Assembly: GCA_020444045.1 (NCBI GenBank)
Contig: JAHLLS010000003.1
Span: 124,001-188,000, forward strand
DNA length: 64,000 nt
Reading direction: 5' to 3'
From: Deltaproteobacteria bacterium
Lineage (GTDB): Bacteria > Desulfobacterota > Desulfobacteria > Desulfobacterales > UBA5852
The notes beneath the pieces were generated by a model. That model saw only the letters and a list, made by a program, of their open reading frames with translations, was not told the origin of the DNA and made no database searches. Within the stretch, counting starts at the first letter, position 1. Each line of letters begins with the position of its first letter. Shown piece by piece: positions 47,304 to 57,011 of the stretch. The position numbers were made by a program, and so were the translations under genes.

Positions 47304-47978
47304 ATGACCGACATCAACCAGATTCTTGGAAAACTGTTGGGCAGCAATTTGGCGGGAGGCTTTGCCGGTGGATTGGCCGGCGGTCTGGCCAGTAACGTAT
47401 TGACGAGCAAATCCGGCCGCAAGATGGGCAAGAACGCCCTCAAGATGGGCGGCGTCGCGGCCGTGGGAGCGTTGGCCTATGCGGCCTATCAGCGCTACGC
47501 CGCCGGCAATGAAAAGCCATCCGGGGTATTGAACGTGCCGCGGTCCGAAGCCCCCCTCCCACCGCCGCCCCCCGATTCGGCCTTTTTGCCGCCCGAAGGC
47601 GATACTGCCGGTCGGGAGACCCTGGGGTTGACCCTGGTGCGTGCCATGATTGCCGCCGCCCGGGCGGACGGGCGGCTGGACGCCCAGGAAAGTCAGGCGA
47701 TCTTCCAGCGGATTGCGTCTCTCGAACTGCCCCCCGATGATCAGGCCTTGTTGGTGAAAGAGATGGGGCGGCCGGTGGACATGGATGCCATCGTCAACAG
47801 TGCCACGAGCCCCGAGGTCGCCGCCGAAATCTACATCGCTTCCCTGCTGGCGGTCGATGTCGACACCCCGGCTGAACAGTCCTACCTGGCGATGCTGGCG
47901 GCACGCCTGAATCTGGACCCGGACCTGGTGGCGGAATTGCACCGTCAGGTGGCGGCCCAAACCACCGGCGGCGCATGA
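47304..47978 (+). CDS. DUF533/YebE-like inner-membrane protein
   Basis: A 224-aa protein. The Gly-rich N-terminal segment (GGFAGGLAGGLASNVL) and a hydrophobic stretch (GVAAVGALAYAAYQRY) are followed by a Pro-rich linker (PLPPPPPDSAFLPP). The C-terminal domain of about 130 residues is a TerB-like helical fold (VRAMIAAARADGRLDAQESQ, AEIYIASLLAVDVDTPAEQ). This is the DUF533/YebE plan. Function unknown; stress-related in enterics. Confidence 0.87.
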   Translation: MTDINQILGKLLGSNLAGGFAGGLAGGLASNVLTSKSGRKMGKNALKMGGVAAVGALAYAAYQRYAAGNEKPSGVLNVPRSEAPLPPPPPDSAFLPPEGDTAGRETLGLTLVRAMIAAARADGRLDAQESQAIFQRIASLELPPDDQALLVKEMGRPVDMDAIVNSATSPEVAAEIYIASLLAVDVDTPAEQSYLAMLAARLNLDPDLVAELHRQVAAQTTGGA

Positions 47979-48226
47979 CCGTTATGATGAAAAAGGTGTG
48001 ATGGGCGAACAAGGCCGCCGCCGGTCCTTGCTTGTATTTCAAGCATTGTGAGAATTGTGCTCTGTTTGGCGGCAGGTTGATATCTGCCAAAAAAGGCGCC
48101 ACAAACGCACGATTTCCACCACGGTAATCGTCCCCCACAGTACAATGCCAATCCCTACGGCGGCGGCTGGGATGCCCTTCCGGTCAATGGATGTCGTCCA
48201 TACAACCATTGTGGAGGATGCGTATC

Positions 48227-49303
48227 ATGAAATGGTCCCTCAAACTCGGCCGGTTTTCCGGCATCGATGTCTATATGCATTTCACGTTTATTCTGCTCAT
48301 CAGCTGGGTGGCTTTCGTCAATTGGCGCCAGGGGCAGAGCATTGCCGCGGCGGTCGCGGGGGTCACCTTTATTCTGGCGATTTTCCTGTGCGTCGTTCTG
48401 CACGAATTCGGCCATGCCCTGAGCGCGCGGCATTACGGCATTAAAACGCGCGACATCATTCTGCTGCCGATTGGCGGCGTTGCCCGTCTGGAAAGACTGC
48501 CGACGAATCCCCGCCAGGAACTGTGGGTGGCCCTGGCCGGCCCGGCGGTGAATGTCGTGATTGCCGCCGGCTTGTTCCTGTGGCTGGCCGTCACGGCCTC
48601 CCTGGAACCGCTGGCCACGCTGACGGTGACGACCGGACCGTTCCTGGAGCGCCTCATGGCCGTCAACCTGTTTCTGGTGGTTTTCAACATGATACCGGCC
48701 TTTCCCATGGATGGCGGCCGCGTGTTGCGCGCCCTCCTGGCCACCCGGATTGAGTACAGCCGGGCGACCCAGACAGCCGCCTATATCGGGCAGGGCATCG
48801 CCGTTCTGTTTGGATTTATCGGATTGTTCTACAATCCATTTTTGCTTTTCATCGCCTTTTTCGTGTGGATTGGCGCTGCCCAGGAAGCAAGCATGACCCA
48901 GCTTAAATCGGCGATCGGCGGCATCCCGGTGCAGCAGGCCATGATCAGTGATTTCCGGACACTTCGGCCAAACGACAGCCTGCGCCATGCCATCGACCTG
49001 ACGCTGGCCGGCTCCCAGAAGGATTTCCCGGTCATGGACAATGGCCGACTGGAAGGTATCCTGACCCAAACCGATCTGCTGAAGGCCCTTGCCGAGCCGG
49101 ACCGGCACCCCACCGTGGCTTCCGCCATCCAGCGCGATTTTTCCCCGGTGGACGATGCCGAGATGCTGGAAACCGCTTTCGCCAGGCTCAAGGACTGCGA
49201 TTGCCAAACCCTGCCGGTGATGCACGACGGCCGGCTCGTGGGGCTGGTAACGATGGACAACCTGGGGGAGTACATGCGGATTCAGGCCGCCCTGAAGACC
49301 TGA
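48227..49303 (+). CDS. site-2 protease (M50) with two CBS domains
   Basis: A 358-aa intramembrane metalloprotease. Zinc motif LHEFGHALSARHYG and the second site FNMIPAFPMDGGRVLRA lie in the N-terminal membrane domain (about six helices, residues 15-215). Residues about 235-355 hold two CBS repeats (LRPNDSLRHAIDLTLAGS, MDNGRLEGILTQTDLLKAL, MHDGRLVGLVTMDNLG), which usually sense adenine nucleotides. Start 48227 fits GGAGG 9 nt upstream. Confidence 0.93.
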   Translation: MKWSLKLGRFSGIDVYMHFTFILLISWVAFVNWRQGQSIAAAVAGVTFILAIFLCVVLHEFGHALSARHYGIKTRDIILLPIGGVARLERLPTNPRQELWVALAGPAVNVVIAAGLFLWLAVTASLEPLATLTVTTGPFLERLMAVNLFLVVFNMIPAFPMDGGRVLRALLATRIEYSRATQTAAYIGQGIAVLFGFIGLFYNPFLLFIAFFVWIGAAQEASMTQLKSAIGGIPVQQAMISDFRTLRPNDSLRHAIDLTLAGSQKDFPVMDNGRLEGILTQTDLLKALAEPDRHPTVASAIQRDFSPVDDAEMLETAFARLKDCDCQTLPVMHDGRLVGLVTMDNLGEYMRIQAALKT

Positions 49304-49404
49304 CGTAATAAGCGTTGCCGCCGGTGACACGACTTGCCGGTAGCTTGAAGCCTGCCTCCCGCCGGAGAATAGGGTAAAGATGGAATAGACAACCGGAGTT
49401 TATC

Positions 49405-50019
49405 GTGGCCCTTGTGAAAAATCGATTTGCCGAAATGCTCGTTGACGCCAACCGTATCGAAGCAGCGACATTTAAATGCTGGGTGTTCTGCCCGGGCATG
49501 CAATTTAATTCTCCCCATAAATGGTGGGGAGACCGCGGACAGCGCGACTTCCCCCATGAAGGGGTCGATTTTTGCCTTTACGAGGATCGTTCAGGACAGA
49601 TGCATCGACTGGATGAGAAGACGCGTATCCCGGTGATGGCGGGTGGCGTGGTCCGGGCCGTGTTCAGAGACTATCTCGGCCAGGCCGTCATTGTTGAACA
49701 TGATGACGTTCAGGGGGGCGAAGGGAGTTATCTCTCGATCTACGCGCACACCCACCCTCGGAAAGACCTGAGACCCGGTACTGCTGTCAGGGCAGGAGAT
49801 ATCATCGCCACCATCGCCGACACCCGCAGTTCCAAGGTCAAGATCCTCCCGCACCTGCATCTTTCCATCGGACGTCCTTCGCCGGATCTCGTTTATAGGG
49901 ATTTTTTCTGGAACATCATGCGCGATCCCGATCAGGTGACCTTGCTGAAGCCCATGGACGCCATCGATGGCCCGTGGCGGGCATTGTGTCCCGAAGATGT
50001 TCACTGTGCTGCGCTCTGA
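49405..50019 (+). CDS. M23-type (LytM) peptidase-like protein
   Basis: A 204-aa protein with the metallopeptidase motifs HEGVDFCLYED (H-x3-D) and LPHLHLSIG (H-x-H) of the LytM/M23 family, in order and about 95 residues apart. No signal peptide is visible (MALVKNRFAEMLVDANRIE), which is odd for a cell-wall hydrolase. The core barrel (VMAGGVVRAVFRDYLGQAVIV) is intact. It may act intracellularly or use another export route. Confidence 0.75.
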   Translation: MALVKNRFAEMLVDANRIEAATFKCWVFCPGMQFNSPHKWWGDRGQRDFPHEGVDFCLYEDRSGQMHRLDEKTRIPVMAGGVVRAVFRDYLGQAVIVEHDDVQGGEGSYLSIYAHTHPRKDLRPGTAVRAGDIIATIADTRSSKVKILPHLHLSIGRPSPDLVYRDFFWNIMRDPDQVTLLKPMDAIDGPWRALCPEDVHCAAL

Positions 50020-50128
50020 ATTGGGGGAATGCTGTCCGTTCAATGCATGCTCAAAATGGGGGTGGTCCCTGGTGCCGTCGGCGCGAGGTTCCCAAACAAC
50101 CGTATCGCCAATCCTTTAACCTCCGCCG

Positions 50129-50689
50129 TCACCATTGTCGAAACCGCTTGTCACCACCCTCGATTGTGCCTGTGTCGCCCCCATCCACAGCGCCGTTATC
50201 ACGACCTTCGGTCACGCCGGTGCCTTCACCGCCGCCGGGACGATTTTCGCCGCCCTCGACGGGGCCATTATCCTCACGGCCGGTTTGGTCTTCTCCCCAC
50301 CCCAAACGGCGCCAGTAGTCCTCACGGTTGGTTGGCGTATTCCCATTACCCTCGACTGTATTGGCGTCATCATCGGGTGCGCGATTCCCGTCCCCTTCGG
50401 TTGCGCCGTTATCGTCACCGTCGGCTGGGCGATTTCCACCCTCCTCGACTTTGCCGGTATCGCCATCATCGGTGGTGCCAGTGCCGGCAAGCGGTTCATT
50501 GGATGGCGTTTCCGATAGGCTATCAACGATTTGCGCGCCGGGAGGCGGCGGCCCATCAGTGAAATGCTGGACGCCATTCTCGTCTATCCACTGGTAAATC
50601 TCACCGGCTTGAAGACCTGACCCCATGCCGGCGATAAAAATCAATATCCAAAGATAACGATTCAATTTCATAGAAATAAATCCCTTCAT
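50129..50689 (-). CDS. DUF4124-domain exported protein with acidic repeat tail
   Basis: A 186-aa protein. Signal peptide (LWILIFIAGMGSGLQA), then a DUF4124 domain (IYQWIDENGVQHFTDGPPPP), then about 125 residues of low-complexity Gly/Asp/Asn/Glu repeats (EGGNRPADGDDNG, EGDGNRAPDDD, EGGENRPGGGEG, EGRDNGAVDGG). Its ATG at 50689 overlaps the TGA of the upstream MltF-like gene (TGATG), so translation is probably coupled. ATG 50671 is an alternative. DUF4124 proteins are envelope proteins of unknown role. Confidence 0.8.
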   Translation of the reverse strand: MKGFISMKLNRYLWILIFIAGMGSGLQAGEIYQWIDENGVQHFTDGPPPPGAQIVDSLSETPSNEPLAGTGTTDDGDTGKVEEGGNRPADGDDNGATEGDGNRAPDDDANTVEGNGNTPTNREDYWRRLGWGEDQTGREDNGPVEGGENRPGGGEGTGVTEGRDNGAVDGGDTGTIEGGDKRFRQW

Positions 50690-52032
50690 CAGGATCGCGA
50701 CTGGTTGCGCAGGATGTCGTAGTAGTTGAGGATGCGGGTGACGAAGCGCACCGGCTCGGTGCCGCGGGCGTAACCGTATTGGGTCTTGCTGTAGTATTTG
50801 CGCAGACGCAGGAGGGGTAGGGTTTCTTTAAGGGAGGACCACTTTTCGGGGGGCAGGTCCTTGTCCCGCGCGATCTGTTGGGCATCTCGCACATGACCAT
50901 AGCCCACATTGTAGCTGGCCAGGGTGAAGAACATCCGGTCCCGGCCCGGGATGTCGTCGAAACGGGCATAGATCTCGGCCAGGTATTTCACACCGCCCCG
51001 GATGCTTTCCTCGGCATCGAGGCGGTTTTCAACGCCCATCTCGGCGGCCGTCTCGAGGGTCAGCTGCATCAGGCCGCGAACCCCGGTGTGGCTGCGGGCC
51101 TGGGGATTGAAGTGGGATTCCTGGTAGATGGTGGCGGCGATCAGGCGCCAGTCGAATCCGTGGCGTTCGGCTTCCCGGCGGATCATGTCCTCATACAGCG
51201 GCAGACGGTCCTCGAGGGCGTTGTGAAAGCTGACGACATCCACGTAGTCGAAGTTCTTCATACCCGTGTAATATTTCCGGTAGAGTTTGTCGAAGGTGCC
51301 GTCGGCCTTGATGGCTTGCCAGAAGGCATCGATTTCTTTTAGCAGCGACGTATTGCCCTTGCGGACCGCCCACGCCAGGGATTGTTCTTCGGTAAGGGGA
51401 AAACCGATAGCCACGGCGGGATAATATCGCCGGTTCAGTATGGCGACATTGGTGTCGGCCACGGTAAGCGCGATTTCCTGGTCGGCGACCTGCCGGATCA
51501 GCTCCTCCGTGGGGACATTCGCATGCAGCACCAGCTTCAGGTCGATGCCCTCTTTTTGAAGCTGCAGCAGGCGTTCGTGGTAAGACGATCCCCGGCGCAC
51601 ATGGATCGCGCGGCCGGCCAGATCGTCAATCGTGCGTGGGGCGCGGTTGTCCCGGTGGTAGATGATGTGCTGGCGGATCGGGAGATAAGGCACCGAAAAA
51701 TCCACTTTCTCTTGGCGCTGTTCCGTGATGGTCAGGCTGGCCGCCACGAGATCGCCCCGACCTTTCTGCAGCGCGGGGAAGAGGCCGTCCCAGCCGGGTG
51801 TCAGGATTTCGAGTTCGACGCCCAGGCGGTCGGCAAAGGCCTTGGCCAGGTCGTATTCGAAACCCATGGCCTTGTCGCGGTAGATGTAGTAGCAGTGGGC
51901 GTTGTTGTCGGTGATGACCACCAGCTTGCCGGAACGCCGGATGCCGTCCACCGAGCTGTCCCGGCTGCAGCCGACAACCAGCAGTCCCACTAAGGCGCAC
52001 CCCAATGCCAGCCAGCGAAGGTTCGCTATCAT
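50689..52032 (-). CDS. MltF-like lytic transglycosylase with amino-acid-binding domain
   Basis: A 447-aa lipoprotein: lipobox LVVGC (Cys22), a periplasmic SBP_bac_3 domain at about 35-265 (LVVITDNNAHCYYIYRD, GRGDLVAASLTITEQRQEKV), and a C-terminal SLT transglycosylase domain. In that domain the catalytic Glu is in AATIYQESHFNPQARSHTG and GLMQLT follows. MltF cleaves peptidoglycan and is regulated by binding of stem peptides to the first domain. Upstream of, and coupled with, the DUF4124 gene. Confidence 0.93.
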   Translation of the reverse strand: MIANLRWLALGCALVGLLVVGCSRDSSVDGIRRSGKLVVITDNNAHCYYIYRDKAMGFEYDLAKAFADRLGVELEILTPGWDGLFPALQKGRGDLVAASLTITEQRQEKVDFSVPYLPIRQHIIYHRDNRAPRTIDDLAGRAIHVRRGSSYHERLLQLQKEGIDLKLVLHANVPTEELIRQVADQEIALTVADTNVAILNRRYYPAVAIGFPLTEEQSLAWAVRKGNTSLLKEIDAFWQAIKADGTFDKLYRKYYTGMKNFDYVDVVSFHNALEDRLPLYEDMIRREAERHGFDWRLIAATIYQESHFNPQARSHTGVRGLMQLTLETAAEMGVENRLDAEESIRGGVKYLAEIYARFDDIPGRDRMFFTLASYNVGYGHVRDAQQIARDKDLPPEKWSSLKETLPLLRLRKYYSKTQYGYARGTEPVRFVTRILNYYDILRNQSRS

Positions 52033-52162
52033 AATGGGTGATGCTCCGGTTGCTCGATCATGAACTGCTGCCGGGGAAATATCATTGCCGGACGCCGATT
52101 CTTAACGCGATCAGTGGGTGAATAAAATCGCCCTATGATATCGAAATCCATTAAAAAATCAA

Positions 52163-52765
52163 TCAATCGCCCACAAAATAACCATATTCCCGGGCATTGA
52201 CATTGTGGCGTTTTTCCCAGCCGATGGTGGAATAGGGGGTGGGGCCATAGTCGTGGCCCGGCCAGACCACCGTATCATCCGGCAGTTCCATCAGACGCCG
52301 GATGGAGGCGCCCAGGGTGGGGCGGTCGCCGCCGGGGAGATCGGTGCGGCCGCTGTCCCCAACAAAGAGGGTGTCGCCCGTGAAAAGGTTGCCCTGGGCA
52401 TGCAGACAAATGCCGCCGGGCGTGTGGCCGGGGGTTTGAATCACGTCGATCGTGATGTCGCCCAGTTGCAGGGTTTTTTCATCGGTCAAGCGTACATCCG
52501 CCTGGGGGTAGCCCGCGGCATCACGCTCATGGAGAATGATTTTCGCACCGGTAAGGGCTTTCAAGGGGGTGTTGCCGGCCGTGTGGTCGCCGTGCGCATG
52601 GGTGTTCACGATCATTTCGATGGCAATCCCTTCCTTTTCGGCCACGGCCACGATGCGCGCCACATCCGCCCCGGGATCGATGACCAGGGCTTTATGGGTC
52701 GTCTCGCACCCTAAAATGTAACAAAAGTTGTCCATATCGCCGATTTCAAGCTGTTTGATGATCAT
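52163..52765 (-). CDS. metallo-beta-lactamase-fold hydrolase (glyoxalase II-like)
   Basis: A 200-aa MBL protein with THAHGDHTAG (H-x-H-x-D-H), TPGHTPGGICLH, LFTGDTLFVGDSGRTDLPGG and WPGHDYGPT, all metal-binding motifs in order. It resembles glyoxalase II and persulfide-dioxygenase-like enzymes; the GRTDLPGG segment is common to both. GGAGGATCG precedes the ATG. Substrate is not certain. Confidence 0.9.
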   Translation of the reverse strand: MIIKQLEIGDMDNFCYILGCETTHKALVIDPGADVARIVAVAEKEGIAIEMIVNTHAHGDHTAGNTPLKALTGAKIILHERDAAGYPQADVRLTDEKTLQLGDITIDVIQTPGHTPGGICLHAQGNLFTGDTLFVGDSGRTDLPGGDRPTLGASIRRLMELPDDTVVWPGHDYGPTPYSTIGWEKRHNVNAREYGYFVGD

Positions 52766-52943
52766 TTCGATCCTCCTCTGGCCCTTTCACCGTTGCTTCG
52801 TCCAAAAACCGGCGCTGCCGGCGGCCATCCCTTGACGAAACAATGATCCGTTCCCACCTATAATAAACTGGCCTGAAATCCGGCCACCGTTCGAATACCC
52901 GAAGAGGCGTTTTGGCGCCTTGATTTTCCCAGGAGGTTACCAT

Positions 52944-53168
52944 ATGGACAATCAACGTATTTATCAACTAGGCCAGAAAATTAAACAGCTCTACCAGGAC
53001 GAAGTTGGCGGCAACCCCAAGGATCTGATTCGTATATGGGATGACGGGGCCTGGTACTACGTCGTGCGCAACGACGACACCCAGGCTGTGGTGCCGATTC
53101 GAGATCTGGCCGAAGACCGTCGGGACCATATCGTTGAAGCCCTGCGGCGGTTCCAGCCGATCAGCTGA
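52944..53168 (+). CDS. small hypothetical protein
   Basis: A 74-aa soluble protein (MDNQRIYQLGQKIKQLYQDE, then WDDGAWYYVVRNDDTQAVVP and IVEALRRFQPIS). CAGGAGGTTACCAT precedes the ATG at 52944. Its helix-strand-helix composition looks natural. No family recognised. Confidence 0.7.
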   Translation: MDNQRIYQLGQKIKQLYQDEVGGNPKDLIRIWDDGAWYYVVRNDDTQAVVPIRDLAEDRRDHIVEALRRFQPIS

Positions 53169-53290
53169 AGTCGGTCAGCCCCGGGTAAGGGGATGCCATA
53201 TTCGGCCATCCGGTCGCGTTCATGGGCGTTACGCAACCCTTCGGCGATGCGGGAGGCAAACCCATTGGATTCAGACGAGAAAGGATCACA

Positions 53291-55852
53291 ATGCAGCGTT
53301 CTTTAGGCGCCCTGCGCGCCGCGCTTCTGGGCATGGCGGTGTTTTTTTGGGGAGGGTTACCCGTTGCGGCGGCCGAGCCCTTTCCCCAGTTTGATGCGAT
53401 CGCGCCTAACGTCGCCTTCTGGACGGATGTTTATTCCCGCTACCCGACCACTCAGGTCATCATTCACGACAGCATCGATCTGAACATCGTATACGACGTG
53501 ATCACGGTCAAACCCTATGACATGCCGGGGGCGCCCAGGATCAACCGCAGCCGCACAAAACGGGCCATTGCCACGTACCGGGACATCCTGAAGCGGCTGG
53601 CGGCCAACCCGCATATCAAGGATAAGGACTGCCAGCGGGTTGCCAAGCTGTTCGGACCCAATGCCAATGCCAAGACCTTTCTGCGCGCCAGTCAGCGGGT
53701 GCGCGGTCAGCTCGGTCAGAAAGATCGATTCCGGGCCGGACTGATTCGATCCGGTGCCTATCTGGATGAAATCCGGACCATTCTGACCTCCTATGGGGTG
53801 CCCGAGGATTTGGCCTATCTGCCGCATGTCGAATCTTCCTTCAATCCGAGTGCTTACAGCAAGTTCGGCGCGGCCGGCATATGGCAGTTCACGCGCTCCA
53901 CCGGTAAACGGTTCATGAAAGTGGACTATGTGCTCGACGAGCGGCGCGACCCCATTCGTGCTACCCATGCGGCCGCCCAGCTCCTGCGTGAGAACTACGA
54001 AAAATTGGGCAGCTGGCCCCTTGCCATTACCGCCTATAACCATGGTGCCGCCGGCATGGCGCGCGCCCGCCAGAAGCATGGTGATTATCCCGCTATCTTC
54101 ACCGCCTATCGAAGTCGAACGTTCAAGTTTGCTTCGCGTAATTTCTATTCCGAATTTCTGGCCGCCCGCCAAGTGGCCTCCGACCACACGGCCTATTTCG
54201 GCTCCCTGGATCTGGCCGCACCCGCTGAATCGCACACGGTCCGCCTGGATGGCTATGTCCGTTTCGAGGATCTCTGCGCCCACTACAAGGTCGCGTCGGA
54301 TATTATGAAGCAGATGAATCCGGCCCTCCGATCACCGGTCTTCAACGACCAGAAATACGTTCCCAAGGGCTATGAACTGCGACTTCCGCTGGATGCCGCC
54401 CCAAGCGGAGCGACCCTGGCGGCGATCCCGTCGGCGTTATACCAGTCCGCCCAGAAGCCCAGCCGGTTTTATACGGTTCAACGGGGGGATACGGCCGGTC
54501 GGATTGCTCGCGTGCACGGGGTCCGATTGTCCGACCTGATTCTGGCCAACAACCTGAGCGCCCGGGCCACTATCTATCCACGGCAGACCTTGCGCATTCC
54601 GGTACCGGGCGAAAAAATAGCGCCACCGAAAACGGAACCCCTGGTTGTGGTTGCCGCAGAACCGCCGATTGTTGTGGCGGCCATCGACAAGGCCAAGGTG
54701 GAGACCCCCGAACCCTCTGGTGATCTCGGCGTAAATACCACGCAGCCGGAACCGGAGACCGCCAAACCGGAACCCGGCCCGGGGCCGGTCGCTTTAGCCC
54801 CCGTGCCCGCATCGGGGAAAACCCAGGAACCGCAGGCGACGACGACCCCCTCACCGGAGGAGGTCCACGAGCCGCAGGCAGCGTCGGCACCCCTATCCGA
54901 GACGCCACAGACCGCGCAGACGACAGTGACTTCCGCACCGGAGCAGGTTCAAGAATCCCAGGAGGCCTCGGTGCCCCTACCTGAGGGGATTCAAGCACCG
55001 CCGCTAATGTCGACCGCTAAACCTGTGGAAGCCCAGGAACCGCAGGTGGCACCGGTACCCGTCCCTGAGGAAGTCCAGACGGTTGAAGAGATCCAGGCAC
55101 CCGCAACCGCAGAAGTCAGGGAACCACAGGCGCCTATGACGTCCGTCCCCGAAGTGGTTCAGGAACCGAATGCGGAGCCGGCACCTGTGACGGAAGAGGC
55201 CACGGAACCGCAAATAGCCTCGGTTGCCCCGTCCCACGTAAAGGAGGAAGCGCAAGCGATCCTCACAACAATGATGCCCAACACGGAAATCGTTTCCATC
55301 GATGTCCGTTTCGACCAGGTTAGCGAAATCGATCAACGGCCGGTGGGCCTGCTTCAGGTCGAAGTGGAAGAGACGCTGGGCCACTACGCCGAATGGGCCG
55401 GGGTGCGCACGCAGCAAATCCGGCGCCTCAACGGTCTGCGCTTCGGACGGACGTTGCATCTTCACCAGAAGATCAAAATCCCCTTGGACAAGACCAGTGC
55501 CGTTGCTTTTGAAGAACAACGCTACGAATACCACAAACGTTTGCAGGAAGATTTTTTCGCCGTCTATCGCGTTTCGGAACTGGAACCCTACCGGGTTCAG
55601 CCGGGTGACAATTACTGGACCCTCTGTCGGGAAAAATTCGGCGTGCCCATGTGGCTCCTCAAACATTACAACATGGACGTAGATCTGGCCGATTTGCACA
55701 TCAACCAGAAGCTGATGATTCCTGCCATCCAGGAGACCGCCGCCGGTGATCCCGGAACCGTGAGCAACGATACGGCATCCGAGACGGGCCCTTCGGAATT
55801 GTCCGAGGACGATCCGGAACCGGTTCCGGCTGAGGAAAACCCGGCCCGCTGA
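53291..55852 (+). CDS. MltD-like lytic transglycosylase with LysM modules and long Pro/Glu linker
   Basis: An 853-aa exported murein hydrolase. Signal peptide at residues 1-27; SLT domain at about 150-300 with catalytic Glu in LPHVESSFNPSAYSKFG and GIWQFTRSTGKRFM. A LysM-like module follows at about 320-370, then a clear LysM (FYTVQRGDTAGRIARVHGV). After a linker of about 210 residues rich in Pro, Glu, Thr and Ala with irregular repeats (QEPQATTTPSPEEV, HEPQAASAPLSE) come two more LysM modules (LGHYAEWAGVRTQQIRRLN, YRVQPGDNYWTLCREKFGV). It binds and cleaves peptidoglycan. GAAAGGATC precedes the ATG. Confidence 0.93.
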   Translation: MQRSLGALRAALLGMAVFFWGGLPVAAAEPFPQFDAIAPNVAFWTDVYSRYPTTQVIIHDSIDLNIVYDVITVKPYDMPGAPRINRSRTKRAIATYRDILKRLAANPHIKDKDCQRVAKLFGPNANAKTFLRASQRVRGQLGQKDRFRAGLIRSGAYLDEIRTILTSYGVPEDLAYLPHVESSFNPSAYSKFGAAGIWQFTRSTGKRFMKVDYVLDERRDPIRATHAAAQLLRENYEKLGSWPLAITAYNHGAAGMARARQKHGDYPAIFTAYRSRTFKFASRNFYSEFLAARQVASDHTAYFGSLDLAAPAESHTVRLDGYVRFEDLCAHYKVASDIMKQMNPALRSPVFNDQKYVPKGYELRLPLDAAPSGATLAAIPSALYQSAQKPSRFYTVQRGDTAGRIARVHGVRLSDLILANNLSARATIYPRQTLRIPVPGEKIAPPKTEPLVVVAAEPPIVVAAIDKAKVETPEPSGDLGVNTTQPEPETAKPEPGPGPVALAPVPASGKTQEPQATTTPSPEEVHEPQAASAPLSETPQTAQTTVTSAPEQVQESQEASVPLPEGIQAPPLMSTAKPVEAQEPQVAPVPVPEEVQTVEEIQAPATAEVREPQAPMTSVPEVVQEPNAEPAPVTEEATEPQIASVAPSHVKEEAQAILTTMMPNTEIVSIDVRFDQVSEIDQRPVGLLQVEVEETLGHYAEWAGVRTQQIRRLNGLRFGRTLHLHQKIKIPLDKTSAVAFEEQRYEYHKRLQEDFFAVYRVSELEPYRVQPGDNYWTLCREKFGVPMWLLKHYNMDVDLADLHINQKLMIPAIQETAAGDPGTVSNDTASETGPSELSEDDPEPVPAEENPAR

Positions 55853-56086
55853 CCCGGGCGCCGGCGATTGGAGAACGCTTTCCGGCAGCGTCTCTCTTGG
55901 CGCTTTTTAGCGGCAGGCTGCGGCGTGGCATCTAAGGGTGGACCGTATCCGTTGATTCTCACACCATTCTAATGTATGGCGTATACCGTTTTGCAATTTT
56001 AAATCAATTACAGTAAAAAACGATGCCAATCGCCATGGTATCGTTGCCAACCGACGTTCCGATCAGCGCCTGAAGGATATGTTATC

Positions 56087-56989
56087 ATGCACAGAGTCTC
56101 TCGGCGAATCACCCCAAGCGTGTTTAAGCGGCCCATACGCTGCGCCCTGCAGGGTCTGCTGCTGCTGTCCCTGACCCTGCTGCCGGCCTGCAGCCGGGTG
56201 GTTTCCATGGCCGCCGACGATCTGGCGGACAATCTTTCCCATGCCATCGCCAACAACGATGATCCGGAAACCGTCCGGGAAGGGGCGGCGGCCTATCTCC
56301 TGATGCTGGATGGCATGATTTACAGCGATCCTGACAATGAAGCCTTACTGACCAAGGCGGCAACACTCTACAGCACTTACAGCGCCGCCTTTGTCGAGGA
56401 CCCGGAGCGGTCCCGCAAGCTTTCCACAAGGGCTTTGGGGTATGCCGAGCGCGCGGTGTGTGTCCATCGTTCGGATGACTGCGGTCTGCGACAGGCCACC
56501 TACGAGACATTTGAAGACCGCATCCAACAGATGGCGCCGGAGGATGTGCCCGTCTTTTACACCCTGGGAGCAGCGTGGGCCGGATGGATACAAGCCCACA
56601 AGGACGATCTCGAGGCGGTGGCGGAGCTTTCCCGGGTGGAGGCCATCATGCAGCGCATTATCGATATCGATGAAACCTATCAACAAGGCAGCGCGCATTT
56701 GTACATGGGAACCTTTGCCGTCCTGGTGCCGCCGGCCCTGGGCGGCAAGCCCGAGGTGGCCCGTGACCATTTCGAACGCGCGATAACGCTTTCAAAGGGC
56801 GAGAACCTGATGGCCAAGGTTGTTTACGCCCAGCAATATGCCCGCATGGTATTCGATCGTGAGCTTCATGACCGGTTGCTCACGGAAGTTTTGGATGCCA
56901 ATCCCCAAGTCCCCGAACTGGTTCTTCAGAACACTCTGGCGCAGGACCGGGCACGCTTGCTGATGGCCAGTGCCGATGACTATTTCTAG
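56087..56989 (+). CDS. TRAP-associated lipoprotein TatT
   Basis: A 300-aa lipoprotein (lipobox LLPAC, Cys35) of the TatT family: helical TPR-like repeats (DDPETVREGAAAYLLMLDGM, TLYSTYSAAFVEDPERSRKL, AYERAVCVH-like region, AAWAGWIQAHKDDLEAVAEL). TatT forms a trimer with the TRAP binding protein DctP (Tp0956/Tp0957 system of Treponema). Start at 56087 with AAGGA upstream. First gene of the dctP-dctQ-dctM cluster; dctP starts 22 nt after the stop. Confidence 0.88.
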   Translation: MHRVSRRITPSVFKRPIRCALQGLLLLSLTLLPACSRVVSMAADDLADNLSHAIANNDDPETVREGAAAYLLMLDGMIYSDPDNEALLTKAATLYSTYSAAFVEDPERSRKLSTRALGYAERAVCVHRSDDCGLRQATYETFEDRIQQMAPEDVPVFYTLGAAWAGWIQAHKDDLEAVAELSRVEAIMQRIIDIDETYQQGSAHLYMGTFAVLVPPALGGKPEVARDHFERAITLSKGENLMAKVVYAQQYARMVFDRELHDRLLTEVLDANPQVPELVLQNTLAQDRARLLMASADDYF

Positions 56990-57011
56990 AATGGTGCCGG
57001 AAGGAATGCAT

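Noticed and set aside
48155-49330. 391-codon minus-strand frame opposite the site-2 protease
   Set aside because: Antisense shadow of a gene with intact HExxH and CBS motifs.
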